Of a stretch of DNA of 64,000 nucleotides, positions 51,531 to 59,708 are shown piece by piece. The first letter of the stretch is position 1, and every line of letters begins with the position of its first letter. The position numbers and the translations under genes were made by a program. The notes beneath the pieces are model-generated. The model did not search any database, was not told where the DNA came from, and saw only the letters and a list, made by a program, of their open reading frames with translations. This DNA comes from Winogradskyella luteola. Its GTDB lineage: Bacteria > Bacteroidota > Bacteroidia > Flavobacteriales > Flavobacteriaceae. The stretch spans positions 62,001 to 126,000 of the forward strand of contig NZ_JAGSPD010000006.1 in the NCBI RefSeq assembly GCF_019203985.1, written 5' to 3'.

Positions 51531-52703
51531 ATGAACGTAGGAATTATAGGTTCTGGAACCATGGGAAGTGGCATTGCACAAGTTGCTGCAACTGCTGGTT
51601 GTCAGGTAAAATTATACGATACAAATCAAGCAGCTTTAGATAAAGCAAAATCTGCTTTAGAAAAAATACTAAATCGGCTCATTGAAAAAGGTCGAATTGA
51701 TGCAGACGAAAAGGTGAGGATTCAGTCAAATATCAGTTATGTCAATAAGCTAAAGGATTTATCAGATTCAAACTTAACCATTGAAGCTATTGTCGAAAAC
51801 TTAGACATTAAGAAGAAAGTCTTTTCAGAATTAGAAAGTTATGTGGGAGACGATTGTATCATTGCTTCGAATACTTCAAGTTTATCCATAGCTTCTATTG
51901 CTGCATCTTTAGAAAAGCCAGAGCGCTGCATTGGGATTCATTTCTTCAATCCAGCGCCTTTAATGAAGTTGGTTGAAATCATTCCTGCGATTCAAACATC
52001 AAACGACGTTTTAGAGACTTCTGTTAAAATCATTTCCGATTGGAAAAAAGTAGTTGCAGTAGCAAAAGATACACCTGGTTTTATTGTCAATAGAGTGGCG
52101 AGACCATTTTATGGTGAGGCCTTACGAATTTATGAAGAAGGCATAGCTGATTTTGCAACCATAGATTGGAGTTTAAAAACTATTGGAGGTTTTAGAATGG
52201 GGCCATTTGAATTGATGGATTTTATTGGTAACGATGTTAATTATACAGTAACAGAAACTGTGTTTACAGCATTCTATTTTGACCCAAGATATAAACCTGC
52301 CTTCACACAAAAGCGTTTTGCTGAAGCAGGCTATTTAGGTAGAAAAACAGGAAAAGGCTATTACGATTATGACGAAAATAGTCGACTTGTCATTTCGAAC
52401 GATAGTGAGAAATCTCATAACCCTGAACTGGCACAGCAAATTTTTAATCGTGTTTTAGTGATGCTGATTAATGAAGCTGCAGATGCATTATTTTTAAATA
52501 TTGCTTCAGCAGAAGACATAGATAATGCTATGACAAAAGGGGTTAATTATCCAAAAGGGTTATTGGCTTGGGCTGATGAAATAGGTATTGATAAATGTGT
52601 TACAGCATTGGACAAATTGTATGAAGTGTATCATGAAGATAGATACCGATGTAGTCCGCTATTGCGCAAGATGAATAGAGAACATAAAACATTCTTTAAT
52701 TAG
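51531..52703 (+). CDS. paaH: 3-hydroxyacyl-CoA dehydrogenase PaaH
   Basis: A 390-residue dehydrogenase that oxidises 3-hydroxyadipyl-CoA to 3-oxoadipyl-CoA with NAD. The Rossmann motif is GIIGSGTMGSGIAQVAATAG. The catalytic region is ASNTSSLSIASIAA followed by CIGIHFFNPAPLMKLVEIIP. The dimerisation domain contains TPGFIVNRVARPFYGEALRI and a second C-terminal 3HCDH repeat (LGRKTGKGYYDYDENSR onwards). The length fits the paa-type enzyme. It starts 9 nt after the fused dehydratase gene. Confidence 0.93.
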   Translation: MNVGIIGSGTMGSGIAQVAATAGCQVKLYDTNQAALDKAKSALEKILNRLIEKGRIDADEKVRIQSNISYVNKLKDLSDSNLTIEAIVENLDIKKKVFSELESYVGDDCIIASNTSSLSIASIAASLEKPERCIGIHFFNPAPLMKLVEIIPAIQTSNDVLETSVKIISDWKKVVAVAKDTPGFIVNRVARPFYGEALRIYEEGIADFATIDWSLKTIGGFRMGPFELMDFIGNDVNYTVTETVFTAFYFDPRYKPAFTQKRFAEAGYLGRKTGKGYYDYDENSRLVISNDSEKSHNPELAQQIFNRVLVMLINEAADALFLNIASAEDIDNAMTKGVNYPKGLLAWADEIGIDKCVTALDKLYEVYHEDRYRCSPLLRKMNREHKTFFN

Positions 52704-52705
52704 AG

Positions 52706-52771
52706 TGTCATTCAGAGCGAAGCGAAGAATCTCATAATGAGATTGCCACGTCCTTCGTCCTCGCAATGACA
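52706..52771. repeat. 66-nt palindromic repeat, copy 2
   Basis: The same unit as at 49208, TGTCATT to AATGACA, between paaH and paaI. The centre ATCTCATAATGAGAT is itself a palindrome. It ends 9 nt before the paaI start codon. Confidence 0.87.
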
Positions 52772-52780
52772 AAATAGAAT

Positions 52781-53188
52781 ATGAAAAGAGTCAAAATTCC
52801 ATATAAAATGTTAAGCCAAGATGCGTTCAGTACTTGGATGGGAATAGAAATTCTTGAGTGTGAAATCGGACGTTGTAAAGTCGCCATGACCGTTAGAAAA
52901 GACATGCTCAATAGTATGAACTATGCACATGGAGGTATTAGCTATTCATTAGCTGACACAGCATTTGGTTTTACAGCAAATACGCATGGTAAATATGCGG
53001 TTTCCATTGAAACAAGTATTAACCATATTGAAGCCTTAGAAGAAGGTGATTATTTAGTAGCTGAATCAGTTATTGAAAAAGTAAATAACAAACTCGGCTT
53101 TAACATCGTAGAGGTTAAGCGAGGTGATGAATTGGTGGCACTTTTTAAAGGTGTGGTTTACAGAACAGCTAAAAACTGGGAAGAATAA
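52781..53188 (+). CDS. paaI: Hydroxyphenylacetyl-CoA thioesterase PaaI
   Basis: A 135-residue hotdog-fold thioesterase. The signature MNYAHGGISYSLADTAFGFT contains the conserved His-Gly-Gly and the catalytic Asp. PaaI hydrolyses dead-end CoA esters in the phenylacetate pathway and so recycles CoA. The following text AVSIETSINHIEALEEGDYL is typical. Its 3' end lies 2 nt from the left arm of the next cassette. Confidence 0.93.
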   Translation: MKRVKIPYKMLSQDAFSTWMGIEILECEIGRCKVAMTVRKDMLNSMNYAHGGISYSLADTAFGFTANTHGKYAVSIETSINHIEALEEGDYLVAESVIEKVNNKLGFNIVEVKRGDELVALFKGVVYRTAKNWEE

Positions 53189-53190
53189 AA

Positions 53191-53656
53191 GTGTGAGGTA
53201 TGTGGTATGAGTAATATTTGAGGAAAAAATTAATAACAGATGAGGAAATCGAAGTATCATTTTAAGTTTGAAGATTTAAACGTATATCAAAAAGCTATGG
53301 AATTTGGCGAAGTTGTAAATGACGTAATAAAAAAGTTTCCTAAACAAGAGCGTTTCGAAATAACTTCTCAATTCAAAAGAGCTGCAGATTCTATTGCTTT
53401 AAATATCTCTGAAAGCTCATCCAGAACAGATAAACAATTTTATAATTATTTGGGTAATGCTTGGCATAGTGCACACGAGTGTGTTTCTTGCAGCTCAAAA
53501 GTGCAAATGCAAAACTATATTCAATAGACGAAGACGAAGAAAACAGAAAAATAATAACCGAATTATCAAAGATGATTACATCATTACGAAATACCATTTT
53601 AAAAAGAATAAGCAGAAAATCATGAGCAAACAACACACCTCACACCTCACACCTCA
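53191..53656 (+). mobile_element. Inverted-repeat cassette with broken four-helix-bundle ORF before the thiolase
   Basis: The left arm GTGTGAGGTATGTGG (53191-53205) is complementary at 13 of 15 positions to 53631-53645. The right side is three tandem CACACCT heptamers (53635-53655), which lie inside the thiolase coding sequence. The ORF between the arms is a frameshifted four-helix-bundle gene. Confidence 0.65.
53240..53625 (+). pseudogene. Frameshifted four-helix-bundle protein (TIGR02436 type)
   Basis: The first frame encodes FKFEDLNVYQKAMEFGEVVN, AADSIALNISESSSRTDKQF and ECVSCSSK, the classic family pattern. It then runs into VQMQNYIQ and a stop at 53525. The family continues one frame over (SANAKLYSIDEDEENRKIIT, then LSKMITSLRNTILKRISRK) and would stop at 53623-53625. 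One base is missing in the A run after AGCTC near 53500. The restored stop would overlap the thiolase start as ATGA, which implies former translational coupling. A homopolymer sequencing error is possible. Confidence 0.82.
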
Positions 53657-54857
53657 AGCCTATATAATCGACGGAATAAGAACACCAATAGGAAATTATA
53701 AAGGTACATTATCTGCGGTTCGGACAGATGATTTAGGGGCTTTAGTGATATCAGAAGTTGTAAAACGAAATCCAAACATCCCTAAAGAAGCTTATGATGA
53801 TGTGATAATGGGTTGTGCCAACCAAGCCGGAGAAGACAACCGTAACGTTGCAAGAATGTCATCGTTGTTAGCAGGTTTGCCTTTTACAGTTCCTGGAGAA
53901 ACGGTCAATAGGTTATGTAGTTCGGGCTTGTCAGCAATCATTCACGCTAATCGTGCTATCAAAGCAGGAGATGGTGATGTGTTTATTTCTGGCGGTGTTG
54001 AGAATATGACCAGAGGTCCATATGTAATGGCGAAACCATCTACAGCCTTTGGAGGAGATTCTAAAATGTACGATTCCACTTTTGGATGGCGTTTTATCAA
54101 CCCTAAAATGCACAAGTTGTATGGAACAGATGGTATGGGAATGACTGCAGAGAATTTGGTTGAAAAATATAATATTTCAAGAGAAGACCAAGATAAGTTT
54201 GCGTATTGGAGTCAAATGAAAGCGACTAAGGCTCAAGAAAATGGGAGACTATCAAAAGAGATCGTAACGGTTGAAATTCCTCAACGAAAAAAAGACCCAA
54301 TCCAATTTTCAAAAGATGAATTTATAAAACCAAGCACATCAATAGAAATATTAGGTAAGTTAAGAGCTGCTTTCAAAAAAGAAGGAGGAAGCGTCACAGC
54401 TGGAAATGCGTCAGGTCTAAATGATGGAGCAGCAGCTACGATAATTGCTTCAGAAGATGCTGTAAAAAAATACAATCTAAAACCGTTAGCTAGAATCGTA
54501 AGTTCGGCTGTCGTTGGTGTAGAACCAAGAATTATGGGAATTGGGCCTGTTCAAGCGTCTAATAAAGCCTTAGAAAAAGCAGGTCTAACTATGGACGATA
54601 TTGATATAATTGAACTTAATGAAGCATTTGCAGCTCAGGCATTAGCCTGTACAAGAGCTTGGGGTTTAGCAGATGATGACCCAAGAGTAAATCCAAATGG
54701 TGGCTCAATAGCCATTGGCCATCCACTGGGAGTAACAGGTACAAGAATTGCGTATTCAGCAGCATTAGAATTGCATGAGCAAAATAAAAAATACGCATTG
54801 GTAACGATGTGCATAGGTGTTGGACAAGGATATGCTTGTGTAATAGAAAAAGCATAA
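53622..54857 (+). CDS. paaJ: 3-oxoadipyl-CoA thiolase PaaJ
   Basis: A 411-residue thiolase that cleaves 3-oxoadipyl-CoA to succinyl-CoA and acetyl-CoA (and probably the dehydro-intermediate). The nucleophile is Cys99 in TVNRLCSSGLSAI. The acid/base residues are in IAIGHPLGVTG and VTMCIGVGQG. I start it at the ATG at 53622; the longer upstream frame runs through the antisense-like remains of the four-helix gene. Residues 4-11 (QHTSHLTP) are encoded by the CACACCT repeat, so the original N-terminus has been replaced just before AYIIDGIRTPIGNYKG. Confidence 0.93.
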   Translation: MSKQHTSHLTPQAYIIDGIRTPIGNYKGTLSAVRTDDLGALVISEVVKRNPNIPKEAYDDVIMGCANQAGEDNRNVARMSSLLAGLPFTVPGETVNRLCSSGLSAIIHANRAIKAGDGDVFISGGVENMTRGPYVMAKPSTAFGGDSKMYDSTFGWRFINPKMHKLYGTDGMGMTAENLVEKYNISREDQDKFAYWSQMKATKAQENGRLSKEIVTVEIPQRKKDPIQFSKDEFIKPSTSIEILGKLRAAFKKEGGSVTAGNASGLNDGAAATIIASEDAVKKYNLKPLARIVSSAVVGVEPRIMGIGPVQASNKALEKAGLTMDDIDIIELNEAFAAQALACTRAWGLADDDPRVNPNGGSIAIGHPLGVTGTRIAYSAALELHEQNKKYALVTMCIGVGQGYACVIEKA

Positions 54858-54870
54858 AGAAGTAAAGACA

Positions 54871-55473
54871 ATGAAAGTATTAATTATTGGCGGAAATGGA
54901 ACTATTGGAAAGAAAGTTTCAGAAAAGCTTTCGGAAAAGCACAAAGTCATTATAGCAGGAAGAAATTCTGGAGACGTAACCGTTGATTTTTCGGAAGTAT
55001 CATCCATTAAAAACATGTTTGATTCTGTTGGTAAACTAGATGCTATCGTTGCTATTGCTGGCGATGCCAAATGGGATAAACTAGATAATTTAACCGAAGA
55101 AGACTTTTACATAGGTATTAAAAGCAAAATGATGGGGCAAGTCAATGTGGTTCGCATTGGTAAGGATTATCTCAATTCAAATGGTTCTATAACATTATCT
55201 ACAGGAATACTAGCAGATGACCCTGTTGATATGACAACAAGTGCAGCAATGGTCAATGGTGCTATAAATAGTTTTGCTAAAGCCGTTGCTTTAGAGTTGG
55301 AAGACGGTAAACGTATCAATGTAGTTTGTTCGGATTTAGTCGAAGACTCATTTGAAAAGTATGCAGCTTATTTTCCAGGAAATACACCAGTACCAATGCA
55401 CAAAATTGTAGACGGTTATGTTAAGTCTATCGAGGGAAGAATCACAGGAAGAATTTTAAGAATAACGGCATAA
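54871..55473 (+). CDS. Atypical short-chain dehydrogenase/reductase-like protein
   Basis: A 200-residue Rossmann-fold protein. The cofactor loop is GGNGTIGKKVSEKLSEKHKV and the AGRNSGDVTVDFSEV segment follows. At the position of the usual catalytic YxxxK stands TSAAMVNGAINSFAKAVALE, so the Tyr and Lys appear to be absent. The C-terminus (RITGRILRITA) is short. Some divergent SDR families lack the motif, so it may act with another mechanism or be non-catalytic. It starts 13 nt after paaJ and is probably co-transcribed. No paa role is established. Confidence 0.82.
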   Translation: MKVLIIGGNGTIGKKVSEKLSEKHKVIIAGRNSGDVTVDFSEVSSIKNMFDSVGKLDAIVAIAGDAKWDKLDNLTEEDFYIGIKSKMMGQVNVVRIGKDYLNSNGSITLSTGILADDPVDMTTSAAMVNGAINSFAKAVALELEDGKRINVVCSDLVEDSFEKYAAYFPGNTPVPMHKIVDGYVKSIEGRITGRILRITA

Positions 55474-55535
55474 GTAGAAAATGTATTTAACAGTGTCAAT
55501 CCATCATCTAAAAATGATGCCATAAAATAAGTAGT

Positions 55536-55949
55536 ATGAAAAATAATATGTTAATTGTATTCATCCTTTTTAATCTCGTATTAAATGCTCAGATTATTAA
55601 TAATGAATCTATAAAAGGTAAATGGGAAGTTGTTGATATGGAGAAGTCTCCAGAAAACCCACCTTTTAGCTTAATGACAGATAGTTTTAGAAATGCAAGT
55701 TTTACATTTAATGAAGACAAAACATTTAAACTAGAAACTTCTCATGCGAATAGCTTCTTTTCAATGATTGTCTCTGTTGTAAATAATTCAGTCTGGCGAC
55801 TTTCAGGAGATGCCAATCAAGTATCTGTTTTAATAGAAAACAATGAGGAAAAAGAACTGGAAATTTTTATTACAAAAAGTGATGAAAACATTTTATTTAA
55901 AATAAATGCAAAAGACGACTATTTTTTAATGAAAATGAATAAAGTATAA
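55536..55949 (+). CDS. Exported lipocalin-like protein of unknown function
   Basis: A 137-residue protein with a signal peptide (about residues 1-18, MKNNMLIVFILFNLVLNA). The beta-rich body starts IKGKWEVVDMEKSPENPP, followed by FRNASFTFNEDKTFKLETSH. The pattern KGKWEV...FxxDKTF resembles the small lipocalin-like or DUF4488-type domains common in Bacteroidota. It lies inside the paa operon, between the SDR gene and paaZ, with 25 nt to paaZ. Its function is unknown. Confidence 0.68.
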   Translation: MKNNMLIVFILFNLVLNAQIINNESIKGKWEVVDMEKSPENPPFSLMTDSFRNASFTFNEDKTFKLETSHANSFFSMIVSVVNNSVWRLSGDANQVSVLIENNEEKELEIFITKSDENILFKINAKDDYFLMKMNKV

Positions 55950-55974
55950 AAACCAATTAAAATAGGAATAGATT

Positions 55975-58473
55975 GTGAATAAGATTCAACACTACGTTCA
56001 AGGTAACTGGACAACAGGAAAAGAAGACGGCACACCAGTTCGTGATGCTATAACAGGCGAAGCATTTACGAGTATAGCTATTGAAGGCTTAGATATTCCT
56101 GAAATTTTAAACTACGGAAGAACTAAAGGTGGCGAACAACTTCGTAAGATGACGTTTCAGGAACGAGGAAATATGCTTAAAAAATTAGCATTATACCTTA
56201 CAAAACGAAAAGACGCGTTTTATGAATTAAGTTATCGTACAGGAGCTACCAAAGTAGATAGTTGGATAGATATTGAAGGTGGTTTCGGTAACTTATTTGC
56301 TAATGCATCTTTACGTAAATTATTCCCAAATCAACCTTTTCATGTAGAAGGTGATGCTATCGATTTATCTCGTGGAGGACGCTTCATGGCACATCATATT
56401 ATGGTGCCTAAAAAAGGTATAGCGGTGCATATTAATGCGTTTAATTTTCCCGTTTGGGGCATGTTAGAAAAATGCGCTGTTAATTGGATGGCAGGCATGC
56501 CTGCTGTGGTATTACCAGCACCATCATCATCGTATTTAGCAGAAGCTGTTGCCAGAACTATTATCGATTCTGGTATTCTTCCAGAAGGCGCACTTCAAAT
56601 TATTAACGGAACTGTAAAAACTATTTTAGACACCGTAGAATCTCAAGATGTAGTTACGTTTACAGGTTCTGCTCAAACAGGTCGTTTATTAAAAGCCCAC
56701 CCAAGATTAATTCAAGAATCTGTACCATTTACTATGGAAGCTGATTCATTAAATGCTTCCATTTTAGGTGAAGACGCCATTCCCGGAACACCAGAATTTG
56801 ATTTGTTCATCAAAGAAGTCAGAAAAGAAATGACAGTCAAAGCTGGACAAAAATGTACAGCGATTAGACGAATCATCGTACCCGAAAATCTAGTTGAAGA
56901 TGTTCAAATTGCATTGGGAAAAGCCTTAGATAAAATTACTATTGGAGACCCAAGGCTAAAAGAAGTCAGAATGGGCTCATTAGTAAGTCGTCAACAAGTA
57001 CAAGCCGTTAAAGATTCGGTAAACGATTTAGCAAAAGAAGCACAGATCGTCTATGGAGATTTAGATAAAATTGAAACTATTGGTGCTGATGCTAAAAAAG
57101 GAGCATTTATAAGTCCAATCTTATTAAGGGCAGATCATCCATTTCAAAATACAGTGATTCATGAGCGTGAAGCTTTCGGGCCTGTAAGTACCATTATGCC
57201 TTATAAAAATTTAGAGGAAGCGGTAAAATTAGCTCAAATGGGCAAAGGTTCTCTAGTGTCTTCCATTGCCACTAATGACGATAAAATCGCTAAAGAATAT
57301 GTGGTGAATGCAGCATCTCATCATGGCCGTATTTTAGTACTTAATAGAGAAAGCGCAAAAGAAAGTACAGGCCATGGTTCACCATTACCATATTTAGTTC
57401 ATGGTGGTCCAGGACGCGCTGGTGGTGGCGAAGAAATGGGAGGAATGCGTGGTATAAAGCACTATTTACAGCGTACAGCAATCCAAGGTTCACCAACAAC
57501 AATTACAGAAATTACTGGTATTTATCAAGCTAACGCAAAATATAAAGAAGCAGAGCAACATCCATTTAAATACCATTGGGAAGATATTGAAACTGGTATG
57601 TCCATGAAAACTCATAAACGTACCATTACGGATTCAGATATCATAAGTTTTGCCAATGTAACTTGGGACCATTTCTATGCGCATACGGATATTACGTCTT
57701 TAGATGGAAGTATTTTTGAAAAACGAACCGCTCATGGCTATTTTATTATTTCAGCTGCCGCCGGATTATTTGTGTATCCAAATAAAGGACCAGTATCAGC
57801 GAATTATGGATTAGAAGAATGTCGTTTTTTAAGACCGTTGTATCACAATGATACAATTTATGTACGCTTAACTTGTAAGCAAAAAATTGATAGAGATGTC
57901 GCTTCAGCGGAGCATCCAAGTGGTATTGTAAAATGGTTTGCTGAAATATTTGATGCAGAGGATGAATTAGTAGCTTTAGCGACTGTGCTTACTATGGTTC
58001 AGAAAAAGCAAGAAACCTTCGTAGAAATGACAGATGAAAAGATTGATAACTGTTTATCAAAACTTTCTGAAGACATGAAACCAAAATGGGGAATCATGAC
58101 ACCACAACACATGGTTGAACATTTAGAATACACCTATGAAATTGCTGCAGGAGAAATTCAAGATTTTGAAACCTCTACACCTGAAAAGATTTTGGAAAAG
58201 GTAAAAAACAGCCTTTGGAATTATGATAAGTTTCCAAAAAACAGCCAATTTCCATTACTCGAAAAAGATACACTTGATGACTTAAAACACGAAAATTTAG
58301 CAACTGCTATTGAAAAATTTAAATCACAACGCGAAGCCTATTTAGAATTCTTTAAAGAGAATCCAGACGCTACATTGAATAATATGGTATTTGGAGAATT
58401 AAATAAATATGAATGGTATTTGTTAGAGCGAAAGCATTTAAATCATCATTTCGAGCAATTCGGTCTCTTGTAA
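55975..58473 (+). CDS. paaZ: Bifunctional ring-opening enzyme PaaZ with extra C-terminal DinB/DUF1569-like domain
   Basis: An 832-residue protein with a GTG start. Residues 1-520 are an aldehyde dehydrogenase with Glu255 (FTMEADSLN) and the nucleophile Cys294 (AGQKCTAIRR). Residues about 540-675 are a MaoC-type hydratase (ITDSDIISFANVTWDHFYAH) that opens the oxepin-CoA ring. The dehydrogenase then oxidises the semialdehyde formed. Residues about 685-832 are an added helical domain resembling DUF1569/DinB-like proteins, with WGIMTPQHMVEHLEY and YLLERKHLNHHFEQ supplying a His cluster. Classical PaaZ ends after MaoC at about 680 residues. The stop lies 1 nt before the next cassette. Confidence 0.93.
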   Translation: MNKIQHYVQGNWTTGKEDGTPVRDAITGEAFTSIAIEGLDIPEILNYGRTKGGEQLRKMTFQERGNMLKKLALYLTKRKDAFYELSYRTGATKVDSWIDIEGGFGNLFANASLRKLFPNQPFHVEGDAIDLSRGGRFMAHHIMVPKKGIAVHINAFNFPVWGMLEKCAVNWMAGMPAVVLPAPSSSYLAEAVARTIIDSGILPEGALQIINGTVKTILDTVESQDVVTFTGSAQTGRLLKAHPRLIQESVPFTMEADSLNASILGEDAIPGTPEFDLFIKEVRKEMTVKAGQKCTAIRRIIVPENLVEDVQIALGKALDKITIGDPRLKEVRMGSLVSRQQVQAVKDSVNDLAKEAQIVYGDLDKIETIGADAKKGAFISPILLRADHPFQNTVIHEREAFGPVSTIMPYKNLEEAVKLAQMGKGSLVSSIATNDDKIAKEYVVNAASHHGRILVLNRESAKESTGHGSPLPYLVHGGPGRAGGGEEMGGMRGIKHYLQRTAIQGSPTTITEITGIYQANAKYKEAEQHPFKYHWEDIETGMSMKTHKRTITDSDIISFANVTWDHFYAHTDITSLDGSIFEKRTAHGYFIISAAAGLFVYPNKGPVSANYGLEECRFLRPLYHNDTIYVRLTCKQKIDRDVASAEHPSGIVKWFAEIFDAEDELVALATVLTMVQKKQETFVEMTDEKIDNCLSKLSEDMKPKWGIMTPQHMVEHLEYTYEIAAGEIQDFETSTPEKILEKVKNSLWNYDKFPKNSQFPLLEKDTLDDLKHENLATAIEKFKSQREAYLEFFKENPDATLNNMVFGELNKYEWYLLERKHLNHHFEQFGLL

Positions 58474-58474
58474 A

Positions 58475-58862
58475 GTCAATGCGCACCCGTTGCGCATTCG
58501 CTCTAATTGAAATGCAATGTCTGAAAAATATTACACCTATATTTTAACCCACGAAAGAAACCATATTTTTTACGTTGGTGTCACTAATAATATTAAAAGA
58601 CGAATAAGTGAGCATAAAGTAGCAACTTACGGAACACATGTTGGACGATATAATATTAAAAAATTAGTATATTTTGAAGAGCATTCCGATATGAGAATAG
58701 CAATACGAAGGGAAAAGACCATTAAAAAATGGAAAAAACAATGGAAGATAAATCAAATAGAATCCATAAATCCTAATTGGAAAGATTTGAGTAAAGATTG
58801 GGATTTAACCAAATATAATAGGAACAATATTTAATACGAATGCGCAACGGGTGCGCATTGAC
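58475..58862 (+). mobile_element. Inverted-repeat cassette with GIY-YIG ORF between paaZ and paaF
   Basis: The left arm at 58475-58500 and right arm at 58837-58862 are perfect 26-nt inverted complements. Each arm is itself a hairpin (AATGCGCA, loop CCCGT, TGCGCATT). The left arm begins 1 nt after the paaZ stop, and the right arm begins 2 nt after the ORF stop and ends 11 nt before paaF. This is the cleanest of the six cassettes. Confidence 0.85.
58517..58834 (+). CDS. Single-domain GIY-YIG nuclease
   Basis: A 105-residue GIY-YIG domain protein. The catalytic pattern is complete: YYTYIL and IFYVGVT for the GIY and YIG strands, the Arg in IKRRISEH, and the Glu in AIRREKTIKKW. It is of the short UPF0213-like type, but only distantly similar to the GIY-YIG domain at 17.7 kb. 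It is framed tightly by perfect 26-nt inverted repeats, which suggests that the nuclease acts on its own repeats. That is an inference. Confidence 0.9.
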   Translation: MSEKYYTYILTHERNHIFYVGVTNNIKRRISEHKVATYGTHVGRYNIKKLVYFEEHSDMRIAIRREKTIKKWKKQWKINQIESINPNWKDLSKDWDLTKYNRNNI

Positions 58863-58873
58863 ATACTAATAAC

Positions 58874-59626
58874 ATGACACAACCATACGTAAAACAAACC
58901 ATAGAAAACGAAGTAGCATACATTGAGTTTTTTCACCCTGCACACAATTCTCTACCTGGAGATATTTTAGCAAAATTAGCGAATACAATTACTGAAGCTG
59001 GACAAAATGATGCAATAAAAGTTATCGTTTTAAAAAGTGGCGGAGACCGAACGTTTTGTGCAGGTGCAAGTTTTAACGAACTTATAAACATCAATGATGC
59101 AGCAACAGGAAAAGTCTTCTTTTCGGGATTTGCCAATGTGATTAATGCCATGCGCAAATGCCCTAAATTTATTATTGGTCGCATACAAGGCAAAACTGTT
59201 GGCGGTGGTGTTGGACTAGCGGCTTCAACCGATTATTGTATGGCAACTAAATTCGCTGCAATTAAATTGAGCGAGCTTAATATTGGTATCGGACCATTTG
59301 TGGTCGGTCCAGCTATTGAACGTAAAATGGGATTAAGTGCGATGTCGCAAATCGCAATTGATGCTAATTCATTTTATCCAGCGGAATGGGCCAAACAAAA
59401 AGGCTTATATACGCATGTATATGAAAGTACTGAAGCATTGGATGAAGCTGTAAAGGCAACAGCTGAACATTTATGTACGTACAATACAGAAGCCATGCTA
59501 GAAATGAAAAAAGTATTCTGGAAAGGCACTGATGACTGGGATGACCTTCTAGCAGAAAGAGCGCAAACAAGTGGACGATTGGTCCTTTCTGATTTCACAA
59601 AAAATAAATTAAAAACCTATAAATAG
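58874..59626 (+). CDS. paaF: Enoyl-CoA hydratase PaaF-like
   Basis: A 250-residue crotonase-fold protein, probably the 2,3-dehydroadipyl-CoA hydratase of the pathway. Landmarks are KVIVLKSGGDRTFCAGASFN (oxyanion hole), IIGRIQGKTVGGGVGLAAST, and LSELNIGIGPFVVGPAIERK. The active-site acids of ordinary hydratases (usually near xExxLGxxP) are only partly matched, since LNIGIGPFVVGPAI replaces the Glu-containing loop. The assignment to PaaF therefore rests on the operon context as well as the fold. It follows the GIY-YIG cassette. Confidence 0.8.
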   Translation: MTQPYVKQTIENEVAYIEFFHPAHNSLPGDILAKLANTITEAGQNDAIKVIVLKSGGDRTFCAGASFNELININDAATGKVFFSGFANVINAMRKCPKFIIGRIQGKTVGGGVGLAASTDYCMATKFAAIKLSELNIGIGPFVVGPAIERKMGLSAMSQIAIDANSFYPAEWAKQKGLYTHVYESTEALDEAVKATAEHLCTYNTEAMLEMKKVFWKGTDDWDDLLAERAQTSGRLVLSDFTKNKLKTYK

Positions 59627-59629
59627 AAT

Positions 59630-59696
59630 TGTCATTGCGAGGACGCAGGACGTGGCAATCTCTTGCTGAGATTCTACGCTCACGCTCTAAATGACA
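59630..59696. repeat. 66/67-nt palindromic repeat, copy 3 (inverted)
   Basis: The reverse complement of the units at 49208 and 52706, again TGTCATT to AATGACA, here 67 nt long. It fills the paaF-paaY gap and ends 12 nt before the paaY start. Confidence 0.83.
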
Positions 59697-59708
59697 TGCT
59701 CAATAAAA

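Noticed and set aside
53457..53621. N-terminal extension of the thiolase frame
   Set aside because: The 55 extra codons translate a shifted frame of the broken four-helix gene (arginine- and lysine-rich nonsense). The thiolase homology begins after the ATG at 53622.
54616..54871. Minus-strand frames opposite the thiolase
   Set aside because: They are shadow frames of a well-supported coding sequence with no family match.
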